The position numbers were made by a program, and so were the translations under genes. Positions 1 to 5,429 of a DNA stretch of 11,515 bases are shown here, piece by piece (position 1 is the first letter of the stretch; the number at the start of each line of letters is the position of its first letter). This DNA comes from Gammaproteobacteria bacterium. Lineage in GTDB: Bacteria; Pseudomonadota; Gammaproteobacteria; Steroidobacterales; JACDCP01. The notes beneath the pieces are model-generated. The model saw only the letters and a list, made by a program, of their open reading frames with translations, ran no database searches and was not told where the DNA came from. The stretch spans positions 1-11,515 of the forward strand of contig JACDCP010000074.1 in the NCBI GenBank assembly GCA_013817465.1, given 5' to 3'.

Positions 1-127
1 TGCGGCGTATCCGTTCGAGGACAGCAGTACGCTGGTCCGACCCGAGGACATCGTTCTGCCTTACCTGTATCTGCTCGGCCCGGACAGCCGCGGTATCACC
101 GGTCAGCGATTCGACTGCCAGGCCTGA
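1..127 (+). CDS. Short-chain dehydrogenase/reductase, YciK-like (C-terminal fragment)
   Basis: Partial gene whose 5' part lies outside the window. The open frame starts at base 2 and ends at TGA 125-127, giving 41 residues that end in PEDIVLPYLYLLGPDSRGIT followed by GQRFDCQA. The pattern EDI-x(2)-PLYLxLxGxDSRxxTGxxFDxQ is what I recall from the C-terminus of E. coli YciK and related SDR oxidoreductases, where this segment closes the Rossmann-fold core. The catalytic Ser-Tyr-Lys and the NAD(P)-binding Gly motif would be upstream and cannot be checked. YciK lies close to rluB and yciO in E. coli, which fits this neighbourhood. It is convergent with the nuclease gene. The SDR call is fairly secure; the YciK subfamily assignment is tentative. 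Confidence 0.65.
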   Translation, partial: AAYPFEDSSTLVRPEDIVLPYLYLLGPDSRGITGQRFDCQA

Positions 128-136
128 TGCGCACTC

Positions 137-158
137 GCAGGGCGGGCATCAGCCCGCC
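137..158 (+). repeat. REP-like palindromic unit A1
   Basis: A GCAG head is followed by a perfect 7-bp hairpin: GGCGGGC (141-147), loop ATCA, GCCCGCC (152-158). It lies 10 bases after the dehydrogenase stop codon, between convergent genes, which is the classic position of REP/BIME repeats. It is closely related to the unit at 5363-5383 (same head, nearly the same stem). It could also act as a weak transcription terminator or mRNA-stabilising hairpin; no T-run follows it. Confidence 0.7.
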
Positions 159-301
159 GGCTCGCTTCGCTCAACGAAGGGCATGCAGGCAATCGCGCTA
201 TTGGCATCATCGGCGCAAAAAAAAAGAAGTGCCTCCGGCGCAACGAGCGCAGACAACTGCGCATCGGACGGACTCGTTCTTTCGCGCACATCGGCGCGGT
301 T

Positions 302-323
302 GGCCGCATGAATTCGGCCCTAC
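302..323 (-). repeat. REP-like palindromic unit A2, inverted partner of A1
   Basis: Read on the minus strand this is a GTAG head followed by GGCCG, an AATTCATG middle and CGGCC, a hairpin with one mismatch near the loop. It resembles the unit at 5408-5429. Its head overlaps the nuclease stop codon: the TAG at 322-320 is the TAG of GTAG. Together with 137-158 it forms an outward-headed pair, as in BIMEs, separated by about 143 bases. That spacer holds an A9 tract (217-225) and no recognisable gene. Confidence 0.65.
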
Positions 324-2155
324 GGTGATGGAAGGTGAAGCCGCACGAGAATCGGGTCGTGGTCGCTCACCCGGTCGACGAACTCGGCATTGATGTGCAC
401 GACGTCGAGCTCGGCGTTTGCGGCGAGAGACGGGCTCACGAGCACGTGATCGAGCGCCTGCGAGTTGCCCTCGAATATATAGGTGTAGCGTTCGCGTTCC
501 GGCAGCGTACCCAGCAGATTGACGAGACCGCCTGCCGATGCACCGATTATCTGTAGCGGCTGCGAGAAATCGAAGTCATTGAAGTCGCCGAGAACGATGA
601 TGCCTGCATCGGTGCCGGCGATTCCGTCCAGATAAGCTGCAATTGCGGCCGCCTGCGCCGTACGACGATCGGCATTGCCATCCACGGGCGGACGCACCCG
701 GCCAAAGAGCGGCGTGCTGCCGCGCTTCGATGACAAATGGACATTGACAATGATCAGACGCCGGTCATGGAATGAGAATTCGGCGACGAGCGGCTTGCGG
801 CTCGCCACAAAAGCATTGCCGCCGGTCTGTCGCACCCCTTCGATTCTCCGCAATGAACCCTCTACGAGCGAGACCCGCGCGGGATTGTAGAGAAAGCCGG
901 CGCGGATGTTGCCACCCGGGACGCCACCGTCCGCACCGTCACGCGGCGCGACGTCGACGTAACGGTAGCGCGGTCCGCCGGCCGCTGTCAGTTCCTGGAT
1001 CAGCCGGGCCGCGGTGGCCCCCGCATCGACTCCGCCCGAATCCCCGGTCCCATCGCTATCCAGAATTTCCTGCACAGCGACGATATCGGGTGATCGCAGA
1101 TGCGAGACGATCCGCCGCGCCAGGGCCGCGAATCGTCCGGGAAGATCGTGAGCAGTACCGCGGTGCGCGCCGAGGTTATGGACGTTGAAGCTCGCGATTG
1201 TCAGTTGGCCATGCGCGGCCTCGAGCCTCGTGATCTCTCGCCGCAGGCGAGCCGGGCCGATGTCGAACGGCTCGGTTGCCCGGACTTCGTAGTTGCCGAA
1301 CGAGTAACCGACGACGCCGACAATGTCACCGAGCGCGACGCCGACATCCGGCGCCCTCCGCAAGCCGCCAGGCAGTTCCCGGTCGAGCTGCAACTGCACG
1401 CGCTCCGGATTGAAATCGCCGGCCGCGATCGTAATGCCCCCTCGCGCATTCCTGCCCGTGGCCGACTTTCCGCGGCCGGGCAAAACGAAGAGTTCGCCGT
1501 AATCATTGAGCGCGCTGACGGTCACCGGCTGCTCGATGCGTACACGCATGGCTTCGAGGCTTTCGAAGAAATCGATCGCATCATCGGCCGGGTCGAAGCT
1601 GGCGAGTCCGTCGTCATCGATGTTTGAAACCGGCGGCATGCGACCGGGCGGCCCGATAATGACCGGTGGCGGAAGCGCATCGAGCCGGCCCAGCCGCCGA
1701 ATCGAAGGCTTCGTCAGCTCGGTGACCGACAGATTGCCGGTCCGCGTGCCGCCCGGCACGAACTCCTGCACCCTCGCCTGCACTTCCAGTCGTTCGCCCA
1801 CTGCGACCTGCGGCCGGTTTTCGGTGAAAACAACGATGGCATCGGAGGTCGCGGAATCGCCGTCGCCCTCCTCGTCCTGCAAATAGAAACCGCGGCGATC
1901 GACGGCCGTCACGTAGCCCTGGGTGGTGATCTCGCGTCCGGTTAAGGGCGACTCGTGACCGGCGCCCTGGATCGCCGGAATGGCTAACGCACCGCATCCG
2001 GCGAATACACAGCTCGCCGCGAACGGCATGGCGAACCAGGGGTGCGCTCGCCGGAAGCTCGCTTGACGGATGCGTGACGCCTGTTTGAAGATGGCCCGGA
2101 AACTGCCGAATCTGATCATCGATACAGGGTGCAAGGAATGAAACATAGAGTCCAT
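320..2155 (-). CDS. Exported endonuclease/exonuclease/phosphatase-family nuclease
   Basis: Probable secreted or surface nuclease of 611 residues. An N-terminal hydrophobic stretch near residues 41-62 (PFAASCVFAGCGALAIPA) looks like an export signal and possibly a lipobox. An OB-fold-like region follows (about 74-150, REITTQGYVTAVDRRGFYLQ), of the kind found before the catalytic domain in extracellular nucleases. The catalytic EEP domain occupies about 317-609: SFNVHN (322-327, metal/Asn site), VQE (361-363, metal-binding Glu), NIRAGFLYN (416-424), NVHLSSKRG (471-479, His473), LGDFND (522-527, Asp/Asn pair), LDHVL (568-572) and SDHDP (597-601, terminal catalytic His). This is the full active-site set of the DNase I-like fold, and the architecture resembles ExeM-type extracellular DNases. 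The annotated ATG lies inside the inverted repeat at 2147-2178; Met4, Met13 (MIRFGSF) and Met43 are alternative starts and could be the ancestral ones. The stop TAG lies in a REP-like unit. The likely role is DNA scavenging or extracellular DNA turnover. Substrate preference is not visible. Confidence 0.88.
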   Translation of the reverse strand: MDSMFHSLHPVSMIRFGSFRAIFKQASRIRQASFRRAHPWFAMPFAASCVFAGCGALAIPAIQGAGHESPLTGREITTQGYVTAVDRRGFYLQDEEGDGDSATSDAIVVFTENRPQVAVGERLEVQARVQEFVPGGTRTGNLSVTELTKPSIRRLGRLDALPPPVIIGPPGRMPPVSNIDDDGLASFDPADDAIDFFESLEAMRVRIEQPVTVSALNDYGELFVLPGRGKSATGRNARGGITIAAGDFNPERVQLQLDRELPGGLRRAPDVGVALGDIVGVVGYSFGNYEVRATEPFDIGPARLRREITRLEAAHGQLTIASFNVHNLGAHRGTAHDLPGRFAALARRIVSHLRSPDIVAVQEILDSDGTGDSGGVDAGATAARLIQELTAAGGPRYRYVDVAPRDGADGGVPGGNIRAGFLYNPARVSLVEGSLRRIEGVRQTGGNAFVASRKPLVAEFSFHDRRLIIVNVHLSSKRGSTPLFGRVRPPVDGNADRRTAQAAAIAAYLDGIAGTDAGIIVLGDFNDFDFSQPLQIIGASAGGLVNLLGTLPERERYTYIFEGNSQALDHVLVSPSLAANAELDVVHINAEFVDRVSDHDPILVRLHLPSP

Positions 2156-2178
2156 CTCATAATCCTACGCGAGCCGCG
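2147..2178 (+). repeat. Left terminal inverted repeat of the MITE-like element
   Basis: The outer 16 bases are an exact inverted copy of 2414-2429; the remaining inner bases match with a few changes. On the minus strand the repeat reads TAGGATTATGAGATGGACTC, a weak SD-like TAGGA seven bases before the ATG (2155-2153) used by the nuclease ORF. Confidence 0.75.
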
Positions 2179-2292
2179 TTGTCACCCAATCGCCTGTCGG
2201 CGAGGCGCCCGCAGGCAAGACGCCCGGCGCCGACCGTATCCGATATACGGTCAAGCCGGGCAACGCAGCATCCGGGCGAGTGGGTGGCAACC
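2178..2292. repeat. Nested imperfect palindrome inside the MITE-like element
   Basis: Three symmetrical layers share a centre near 2241. The outer arms are GTTGTCACCCAATCGCC (2179-2195) against GGCGAGTGGGTGGCAAC (2275-2291), with two mismatches. The middle arms are GCCCGGC (2222-2228) against GCCGGGC (2255-2261). The core is GACCGTAT (2232-2239) against ATACGGTC (2244-2251) around a short CCGAT centre. The design predicts a long interrupted stem in DNA or RNA. It is probably the functional or hypermobile core of the element. No known riboswitch consensus was recognised. Confidence 0.6.
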
Positions 2293-2398
2293 CTTCGGGA
2301 CGGCGGCCAGATTCGCCCAGAGCCGCGTTGCTCCTCGCTTATTTGCAATCAGCAAACAGCGCTTGCCGCGCCTGGCTCTGAACGCTTCTGGCCGCCGT

Positions 2399-2429
2399 CG
2401 CGGCCGCGGAGGGTTATGAGATGGACTCT
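2399..2429 (-). repeat. Right terminal inverted repeat of the MITE-like element
   Basis: Inverted copy of 2147-2178. On the plus strand it carries GGAGGG (2408-2413), a strong Shine-Dalgarno sequence, seven bases before the ATG at 2421 that starts the SPOR-domain lipoprotein ORF. The first three codons of that ORF (Met-Asp-Ser) are repeat sequence, as they are in the divergent nuclease ORF. Confidence 0.75.
2408..2413 (+). promoter_or_regulatory. Strong Shine-Dalgarno for the SPOR lipoprotein, inside the right inverted repeat
   Basis: GGAGGG is followed by a 7-base spacer and the ATG at 2421. This supports 2421 as the start used, although the start is element-derived. Confidence 0.6.
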
Positions 2430-3200
2430 TATCACAACTGGCTGATTGTAGCCATCATGTGCGGGTTGGCAGCCGCCTGCAGCGATCCCCACGGGGACTT
2501 TGAATCCGCCCGGCAGGCGGATACACGGCAAGCCTATGATGCATTTCTCGAGGAATATCCTCAGGGCGAGTACGCAGACCGGGCGCGGGCGCGCATCGAA
2601 CAGATGGAGCGCGACGCAGCGTGGCAAACAGCACAGCGGGAAGGCACGGCGGAAGCTTTCGGCGCGTTCCTCAATCAGTATCCCGACGGCGCTCACTCGG
2701 AAGAGGCGATGCAGCGGCGCACCGAGCTCGAACGTGAGGCCGAGTGGGAACGGCTCAGCGCGCAGGAGGATGTTCCAATCGAGAGCCTGAGCGAATTCGC
2801 CGCTACCTATCCCGACAGCACCGAAGCCGCTCAGGCGCGCAGCATGATCGCGGCGCTGGAGACCGAGAGGGCTGCGCAGGCGGATGATGCAGTGCCGGAA
2901 ACTGCGCCCCGGGAAACGGTCGAGGAAACGCCCGCTCCTGCCGGGCCCCAACCCGCCGCACCGAGCGGCGATTTCCGGGTTCAGCTCGGCGCCTTTCGCG
3001 CGGAAGGCTCGGCAAACGAGGAGCGCGGCCGCCTGCAGGAAGCGCATGGCGGGTTGCTCGGCGAAATCACCGTCGAGGCGCCGGCAGCAGGCTCAGGCTT
3101 TCACCGTATACGTTCCGCACCGATGACCCGGGAACTCGCACGCGAAGCCTGCGCGAAGCTCGAGGAGCTGGAACAAGCCTGCATCGTCGTCGATCGTTAA
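2421..3200 (+). CDS. SPOR-domain lipoprotein with helical repeats
   Basis: 259 residues. The N-terminus (hydrophobic 7-19, then LAAAC with Cys20 and Ser at +2) looks like a lipoprotein signal directing the protein to the outer membrane. The leader MDSYHN lacks the usual Lys/Arg. Residues 34-147 hold about three helical repeats of the form A(Y/F)xAFLxxYPxGxYAxxA (AYDAFLEEYPQGEYADRA at 38-55, AFGAFLNQYPDGAHSEEA at 79-96, a weaker copy at 121-140), similar to TPR-like lipoprotein repeats. A Pro/Ala/Glu-rich linker spans 150-182. The C-terminal SPOR domain is about 184-258 (FRVQLGAFRAEGSANEERGR... IRSAPMTRELAREACAKLEE), a fold that binds denuded septal peptidoglycan. The protein probably acts in the periplasm or at the division site. 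The gene is divergent from the nuclease and convergent with the glycosylase, 26 bases away. The start is backed by a strong SD in the inverted repeat; the true ancestral N-terminus may have been displaced by the element. Confidence 0.82.
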   Translation: MDSYHNWLIVAIMCGLAAACSDPHGDFESARQADTRQAYDAFLEEYPQGEYADRARARIEQMERDAAWQTAQREGTAEAFGAFLNQYPDGAHSEEAMQRRTELEREAEWERLSAQEDVPIESLSEFAATYPDSTEAAQARSMIAALETERAAQADDAVPETAPRETVEETPAPAGPQPAAPSGDFRVQLGAFRAEGSANEERGRLQEAHGGLLGEITVEAPAAGSGFHRIRSAPMTRELAREACAKLEELEQACIVVDR

Positions 3201-3226
3201 GAACCCTCGATGTCGTCAGTGGCTCC

Positions 3227-3967
3227 TTAATGATGGCTGCCTCTACCTGCCACCGCCGCGGCATGCGCAGGTAGCGCGCTCGGGCAAAGTTCGCGAAGCC
3301 GGCATTGTTCGCAAAGCGGCTTAGGCCGGCAGAAGGTCTGGCCGTGCCGAACGACGAGGGCATGCAGCTCGCTTAGCGAGCTCGAATCGGCACCGAGCGC
3401 GCATTCGACACGCCGGCGCACGACCTCATAATTCCGCTGAGCCAGCGCATCGATCAAACCCAGACGGCCGAACAAACGATACGCGTAAGCGTCGACAACA
3501 AAAACGGGGCGTTCGCAGGCGTAGAGCAGAATCGCATCGGCGGTCTCAGGACCGATGCCGTGCACGCCGAGCAACGCCTCCCGCAGAGCCGGGGTGGACA
3601 TGGCGCCCAGTCCGGGAAAGCCGCCGTGTGCTGCCAGCCACCGGCAGAAGCGCGTCAGACGCGCTGCCTTCACGCGATAGAAGCCGCAGGGCTTCAGCAG
3701 CTCCTGAAGATGTCCTTCCCCCATCCGCAAGAGCGCATCGATCCCGAGGCAATTCGCAGCGCGCAGGTTTTCGATCGCGCGAGCCGCGTTTCGCCAGCTC
3801 GTGCGCTGCGTGAGGATCGCGCCGACGGCAATCTCGAAAGCATCTTCTCCCGGCCACCAATCCTGAGGGCCGTGCATCTCGAGCAGGCGGTCGAGCAGCT
3901 CTGGCGGAGTCAACGGCGTCGCGGGCGCGCACTCCGCTTCTTCGGCCGCGCTTGCTCCGGCTGGCAC
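3227..3967 (-). CDS. HhH-GPD DNA glycosylase, endonuclease III superfamily, MagIII-like
   Basis: Base-excision repair glycosylase that removes damaged, probably alkylated, bases. In the 246-residue frame: DWWPGEDAFEIAVGAILTQ (37-54ish), GFYRVKAARL (95-104), the helix-hairpin-helix LLGVHGIGPETADAILLYA (132-150) and catalytic Asp159 in VVDAYAYRL. The Lys of bifunctional endonuclease III (GxGxKTA) is Glu here (GIGPETAD), so a monofunctional glycosylase without lyase activity is expected. The WWP, FE, GFY-KA and ADAILLYA signatures match what I recall of Helicobacter MagIII (3-methyladenine glycosylase). Cys213, 219, 222 and 228 suggest a 4Fe-4S loop with C-x5-C-x2-C-x5-C spacing instead of the usual x6-x2-x5. 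The listed start is GTG at 3967, which overlaps rluB by 58 bases. TTG at 3913 would give a 4-base TTGA overlap with the rluB stop and an N-terminus nearer to relatives (TPPELLDRLLEMHGPQ). Last gene of the minus operon. Confidence 0.85.
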   Translation of the reverse strand: MPAGASAAEEAECAPATPLTPPELLDRLLEMHGPQDWWPGEDAFEIAVGAILTQRTSWRNAARAIENLRAANCLGIDALLRMGEGHLQELLKPCGFYRVKAARLTRFCRWLAAHGGFPGLGAMSTPALREALLGVHGIGPETADAILLYACERPVFVVDAYAYRLFGRLGLIDALAQRNYEVVRRRVECALGADSSSLSELHALVVRHGQTFCRPKPLCEQCRLRELCPSALPAHAAAVAGRGSHH

Positions 3968-4707
3968 ACCGGCGCCATGCCCGCGGCACGATACAGCGAG
4001 GCGAGCTCGTCCGCAGCGAGCATGCGGTGCTCGCCGGGTTTCAGGTCGCGCGCCAGTTCCACGGTTCCGTAACGCACGCGAAGCAGACGATTCACCTGAC
4101 AGCCCAGCGCCTCGAACAGCCGGCGCACTTCGCGTTTCCTGCCCTCGCGCAGCGAGACTCGGTACCAGCGGTTCGCTCCGGTCCCGCCGCCCGGCTCGAT
4201 GCGCTCGAAGCGCGCGGAGCCATCGTCGAGCTGCACCCCTTCGAGCAGCCGCTTGACAATGTCCGGGCGCAACTCGCCGAGCACGCGCACCGCATATTCA
4301 CGCTCGATGCCCCGCGACGGATGCATCAGCGCGTGCGCGAGCGCGCCGTCCGTCGTGAACAGCATCAGTCCCGCGCTATTGATATCGAGCCTGCCGACCG
4401 CAACCCATCGCTGGCCGCGCAGCCGAGGCAACTTCGCGAATACCGACGGGCGGCCCTCGGGATCCTTGCGCGTCGCAATTTCTCCGATCGGCTTGTGATA
4501 TGCGAGGGCGCGCGGCGCGGGGTTTTCCGTCGCGGCAAGCCGCACCGGCCTGCCGTCAATGGAGATGCGTTCTTCGCCCGTGATGCGGTCGCCCGGATGC
4601 GCCGGCTTACCGTCGACCGCAATACGGCCAGCCTCGATCAGCGCATCGATGGCCCGTCGTGAGCCAATGCCTGCACCGGCAAGCACCTTCTGGATGCGGG
4701 CGCTCAT
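3910..4707 (-). CDS. rluB: 23S rRNA pseudouridine synthase RluB
   Basis: Pseudouridine synthase of the RsuA/RluB/E/F family, expected to isomerise a uridine in helix 90-93 of 23S rRNA (U2605 in E. coli). It has 265 residues (E. coli protein about 291). The N-terminal S4 RNA-binding domain is residues 1-50 (MSARIQKVLAGAGIGSRRAI..AGRIAVDGKPA). The catalytic domain carries GRLDINSAGLMLFTTDG (105-121) with catalytic Asp108, then EYAVRV (137-142) and EGRKREVRRLFEALG (188-202). A basic tail, KKRSARPRRR, ends the protein. The frame is open 18 codons further upstream, but MSARIQK is the family start, and this ATG overlaps the scpB stop as ATGA (4707-4704), implying translational coupling. The 3' end overlaps the glycosylase frame. 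Confidence 0.93.
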   Translation of the reverse strand: MSARIQKVLAGAGIGSRRAIDALIEAGRIAVDGKPAHPGDRITGEERISIDGRPVRLAATENPAPRALAYHKPIGEIATRKDPEGRPSVFAKLPRLRGQRWVAVGRLDINSAGLMLFTTDGALAHALMHPSRGIEREYAVRVLGELRPDIVKRLLEGVQLDDGSARFERIEPGGGTGANRWYRVSLREGRKREVRRLFEALGCQVNRLLRVRYGTVELARDLKPGEHRMLAADELASLYRAAGMAPVCQPEQARPKKRSARPRRR

Positions 4708-5357
4708 TCGCGCAGCGAGTCGGGCTCCTCCGCCCAGGCTTCTTCCGGCTCCATGGGCCATGAGTCCGCCTCGCGCACGTCCGGCACAACGTAAAGCCTG
4801 GGCGCTTCGAGCTCCAGCTCCACGTTGGGGTCGTCGAGATCGCGTATTTCTGCGAGCGGCGGCAGATCCTCGAGCCGGCGCAGCCCGAAGTAATCCAGAA
4901 AATGGTGCGTCGTGGCGTACAGGGCGGGCTTGCCGGGAACGTCGCGGTGACCCACGATCCGCACCCAGTTGCGTTCCTCCAGGGTGCGCATGATGTTCGT
5001 GCTGACGCTGACGCCGCGAACCTCTTCGATTTCGCCGCGGGTCACGGGTTGCCGGTAGGCTATGAGAGCCAGTGTCTCCAGCAGAGCGCGTGAATAGCGC
5101 GTCGGACGTTCCTGCCAGAGCCGGGAAACGAACTCGCCGAATTCGCTGCGCACCTGTATACGAAAGCCGCTCGCGACTTCCCGCAGCTCGATCCCACGCT
5201 CCGCGAACTCGGCATCGAGCGTGCCGAGCGCGGCACGCAGCAGAGCCTTCGGTGGCTGCTCGTCGCCGAATATCGCCTGGAGCTGGTCGAGACCGAGTGG
5301 ACAGTCCGCGGCAAGCAGCGCGGCTTCAATGACGTTCTTGACCTGGTGTTCTTCCAT
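4704..5357 (-). CDS. scpB: Segregation and condensation protein B
   Basis: Tandem winged-helix (kite) protein of the SMC-ScpA-ScpB condensin, dimerising on ScpA to support chromosome segregation. It has 217 residues. Key signatures are the first winged-helix segment (VKNVIEAALLAADCPLGLDQL, 6-26), RYSRALLETLALIAYRQPVT (about 87-106), GEIEEVRGVSVSTNIMRTLEER (second winged helix) and the conserved GHRDVPGKPALYATTHHFLDYFGL near 137-160. The tail is acidic (EEAWAEEPDSLRE). It is 68 bases downstream of scpA, an unusually wide gap filled by a REP-like pair, and overlaps rluB by ATGA. No SD lies immediately before the ATG; GGGAG at 5390-5386 precedes a REP hairpin and would sit about 10 bases from the ATG if the hairpin folds. 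Confidence 0.94.
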   Translation of the reverse strand: MEEHQVKNVIEAALLAADCPLGLDQLQAIFGDEQPPKALLRAALGTLDAEFAERGIELREVASGFRIQVRSEFGEFVSRLWQERPTRYSRALLETLALIAYRQPVTRGEIEEVRGVSVSTNIMRTLEERNWVRIVGHRDVPGKPALYATTHHFLDYFGLRRLEDLPPLAEIRDLDDPNVELELEAPRLYVVPDVREADSWPMEPEEAWAEEPDSLRE

Positions 5358-5362
5358 ATACG

Positions 5363-5383
5363 CAGGGCGGGTTTCAACCCGCC
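5363..5383 (+). repeat. REP-like palindromic unit B1
   Basis: A GCAG head is followed by GGCGGGT (5366-5372), loop TTCA, ACCCGCC (5377-5383), a 7-bp perfect stem. It is nearly identical to the unit at 137-158. It lies in the scpB leader, 8 bases before its ATG on the minus strand. Confidence 0.72.
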
Positions 5384-5385
5384 AG

Positions 5386-5390
5386 CTCCC
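5386..5390 (-). promoter_or_regulatory. Candidate displaced Shine-Dalgarno for scpB
   Basis: Minus-strand GGGAG lies 28 bases before the scpB ATG in the linear sequence. The intervening 18-base REP stem-loop (5383-5366) would reduce the effective spacing to 10 bases when folded. Hairpin-shortened spacers are known, for example in phage T4 genes. This is inference only. Confidence 0.35.
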
Positions 5391-5407
5391 GCTGAATTGA
5401 CCATGAC

Positions 5408-5429
5408 GGCCGAAGGAAGTCGGCCTTAC
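5408..5429 (-). repeat. REP-like palindromic unit B2, inverted partner of B1
   Basis: Read on the minus strand: GTAA head, then GGCCGA, loop CTTCCT, TCGGCC, a 6-bp stem. It is the counterpart of the 302-323 unit. The TAA of its head is the scpA stop codon (5428-5426). With 5363-5383 it makes an outward-headed pair separated by 24 bases, a compact BIME-like arrangement inside an operon. Confidence 0.68.

Larger units (their letters stand above)
2147..2429. mobile_element. MITE-like element with terminal inverted repeats, no ORF
   Basis: The segment is bounded by AGAGTCCATCTCATAA at 2147-2162 and its exact reverse complement at 2414-2429. The similarity extends inward to about 32 bp with three substitutions and one indel (left to 2178, right to 2399). 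The roughly 283-bp interior has no convincing protein-coding ORF and contains a large nested palindrome. These are the hallmarks of a non-autonomous miniature inverted-repeat element or a solo IS derivative. I cannot identify the IS family and see no unambiguous target-site duplication (outer flanks are ..ACAT and TATC..). Both neighbouring genes are divergent and their ATGs lie in the repeats. It could instead be a structured regulatory region, but paired 32-bp ends argue for a mobile origin. Confidence 0.65.

Noticed and set aside
217..225. A9 tract as the T-run of an intrinsic terminator for the nuclease (minus strand)
   Set aside because: No stable GC-rich hairpin lies directly upstream on the minus strand; the nearest short stem (GCGC/GCGC) is too far away.
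2178..2300. Riboswitch (for example c-di-GMP) or tRNA-like gene in the intergenic region
   Set aside because: The structure is a symmetrical palindrome flanked by inverted repeats, and no conserved aptamer core or cloverleaf/TPsiC motif could be aligned.
2349..3047. Minus-strand 232-residue open frame antisense to the SPOR lipoprotein
   Set aside because: No recognisable family; the plus-strand frame has a lipobox, repeats and a SPOR domain.
3201..3226. Bidirectional terminator between the SPOR gene and the glycosylase
   Set aside because: TTAAGAACC / GGCTCCTTAA gives only an imperfect, AT-rich pairing without a T-run.
3952..4662. Plus-strand 236-residue open frame antisense to rluB
   Set aside because: No domain recognised; rluB on the other strand is clear.
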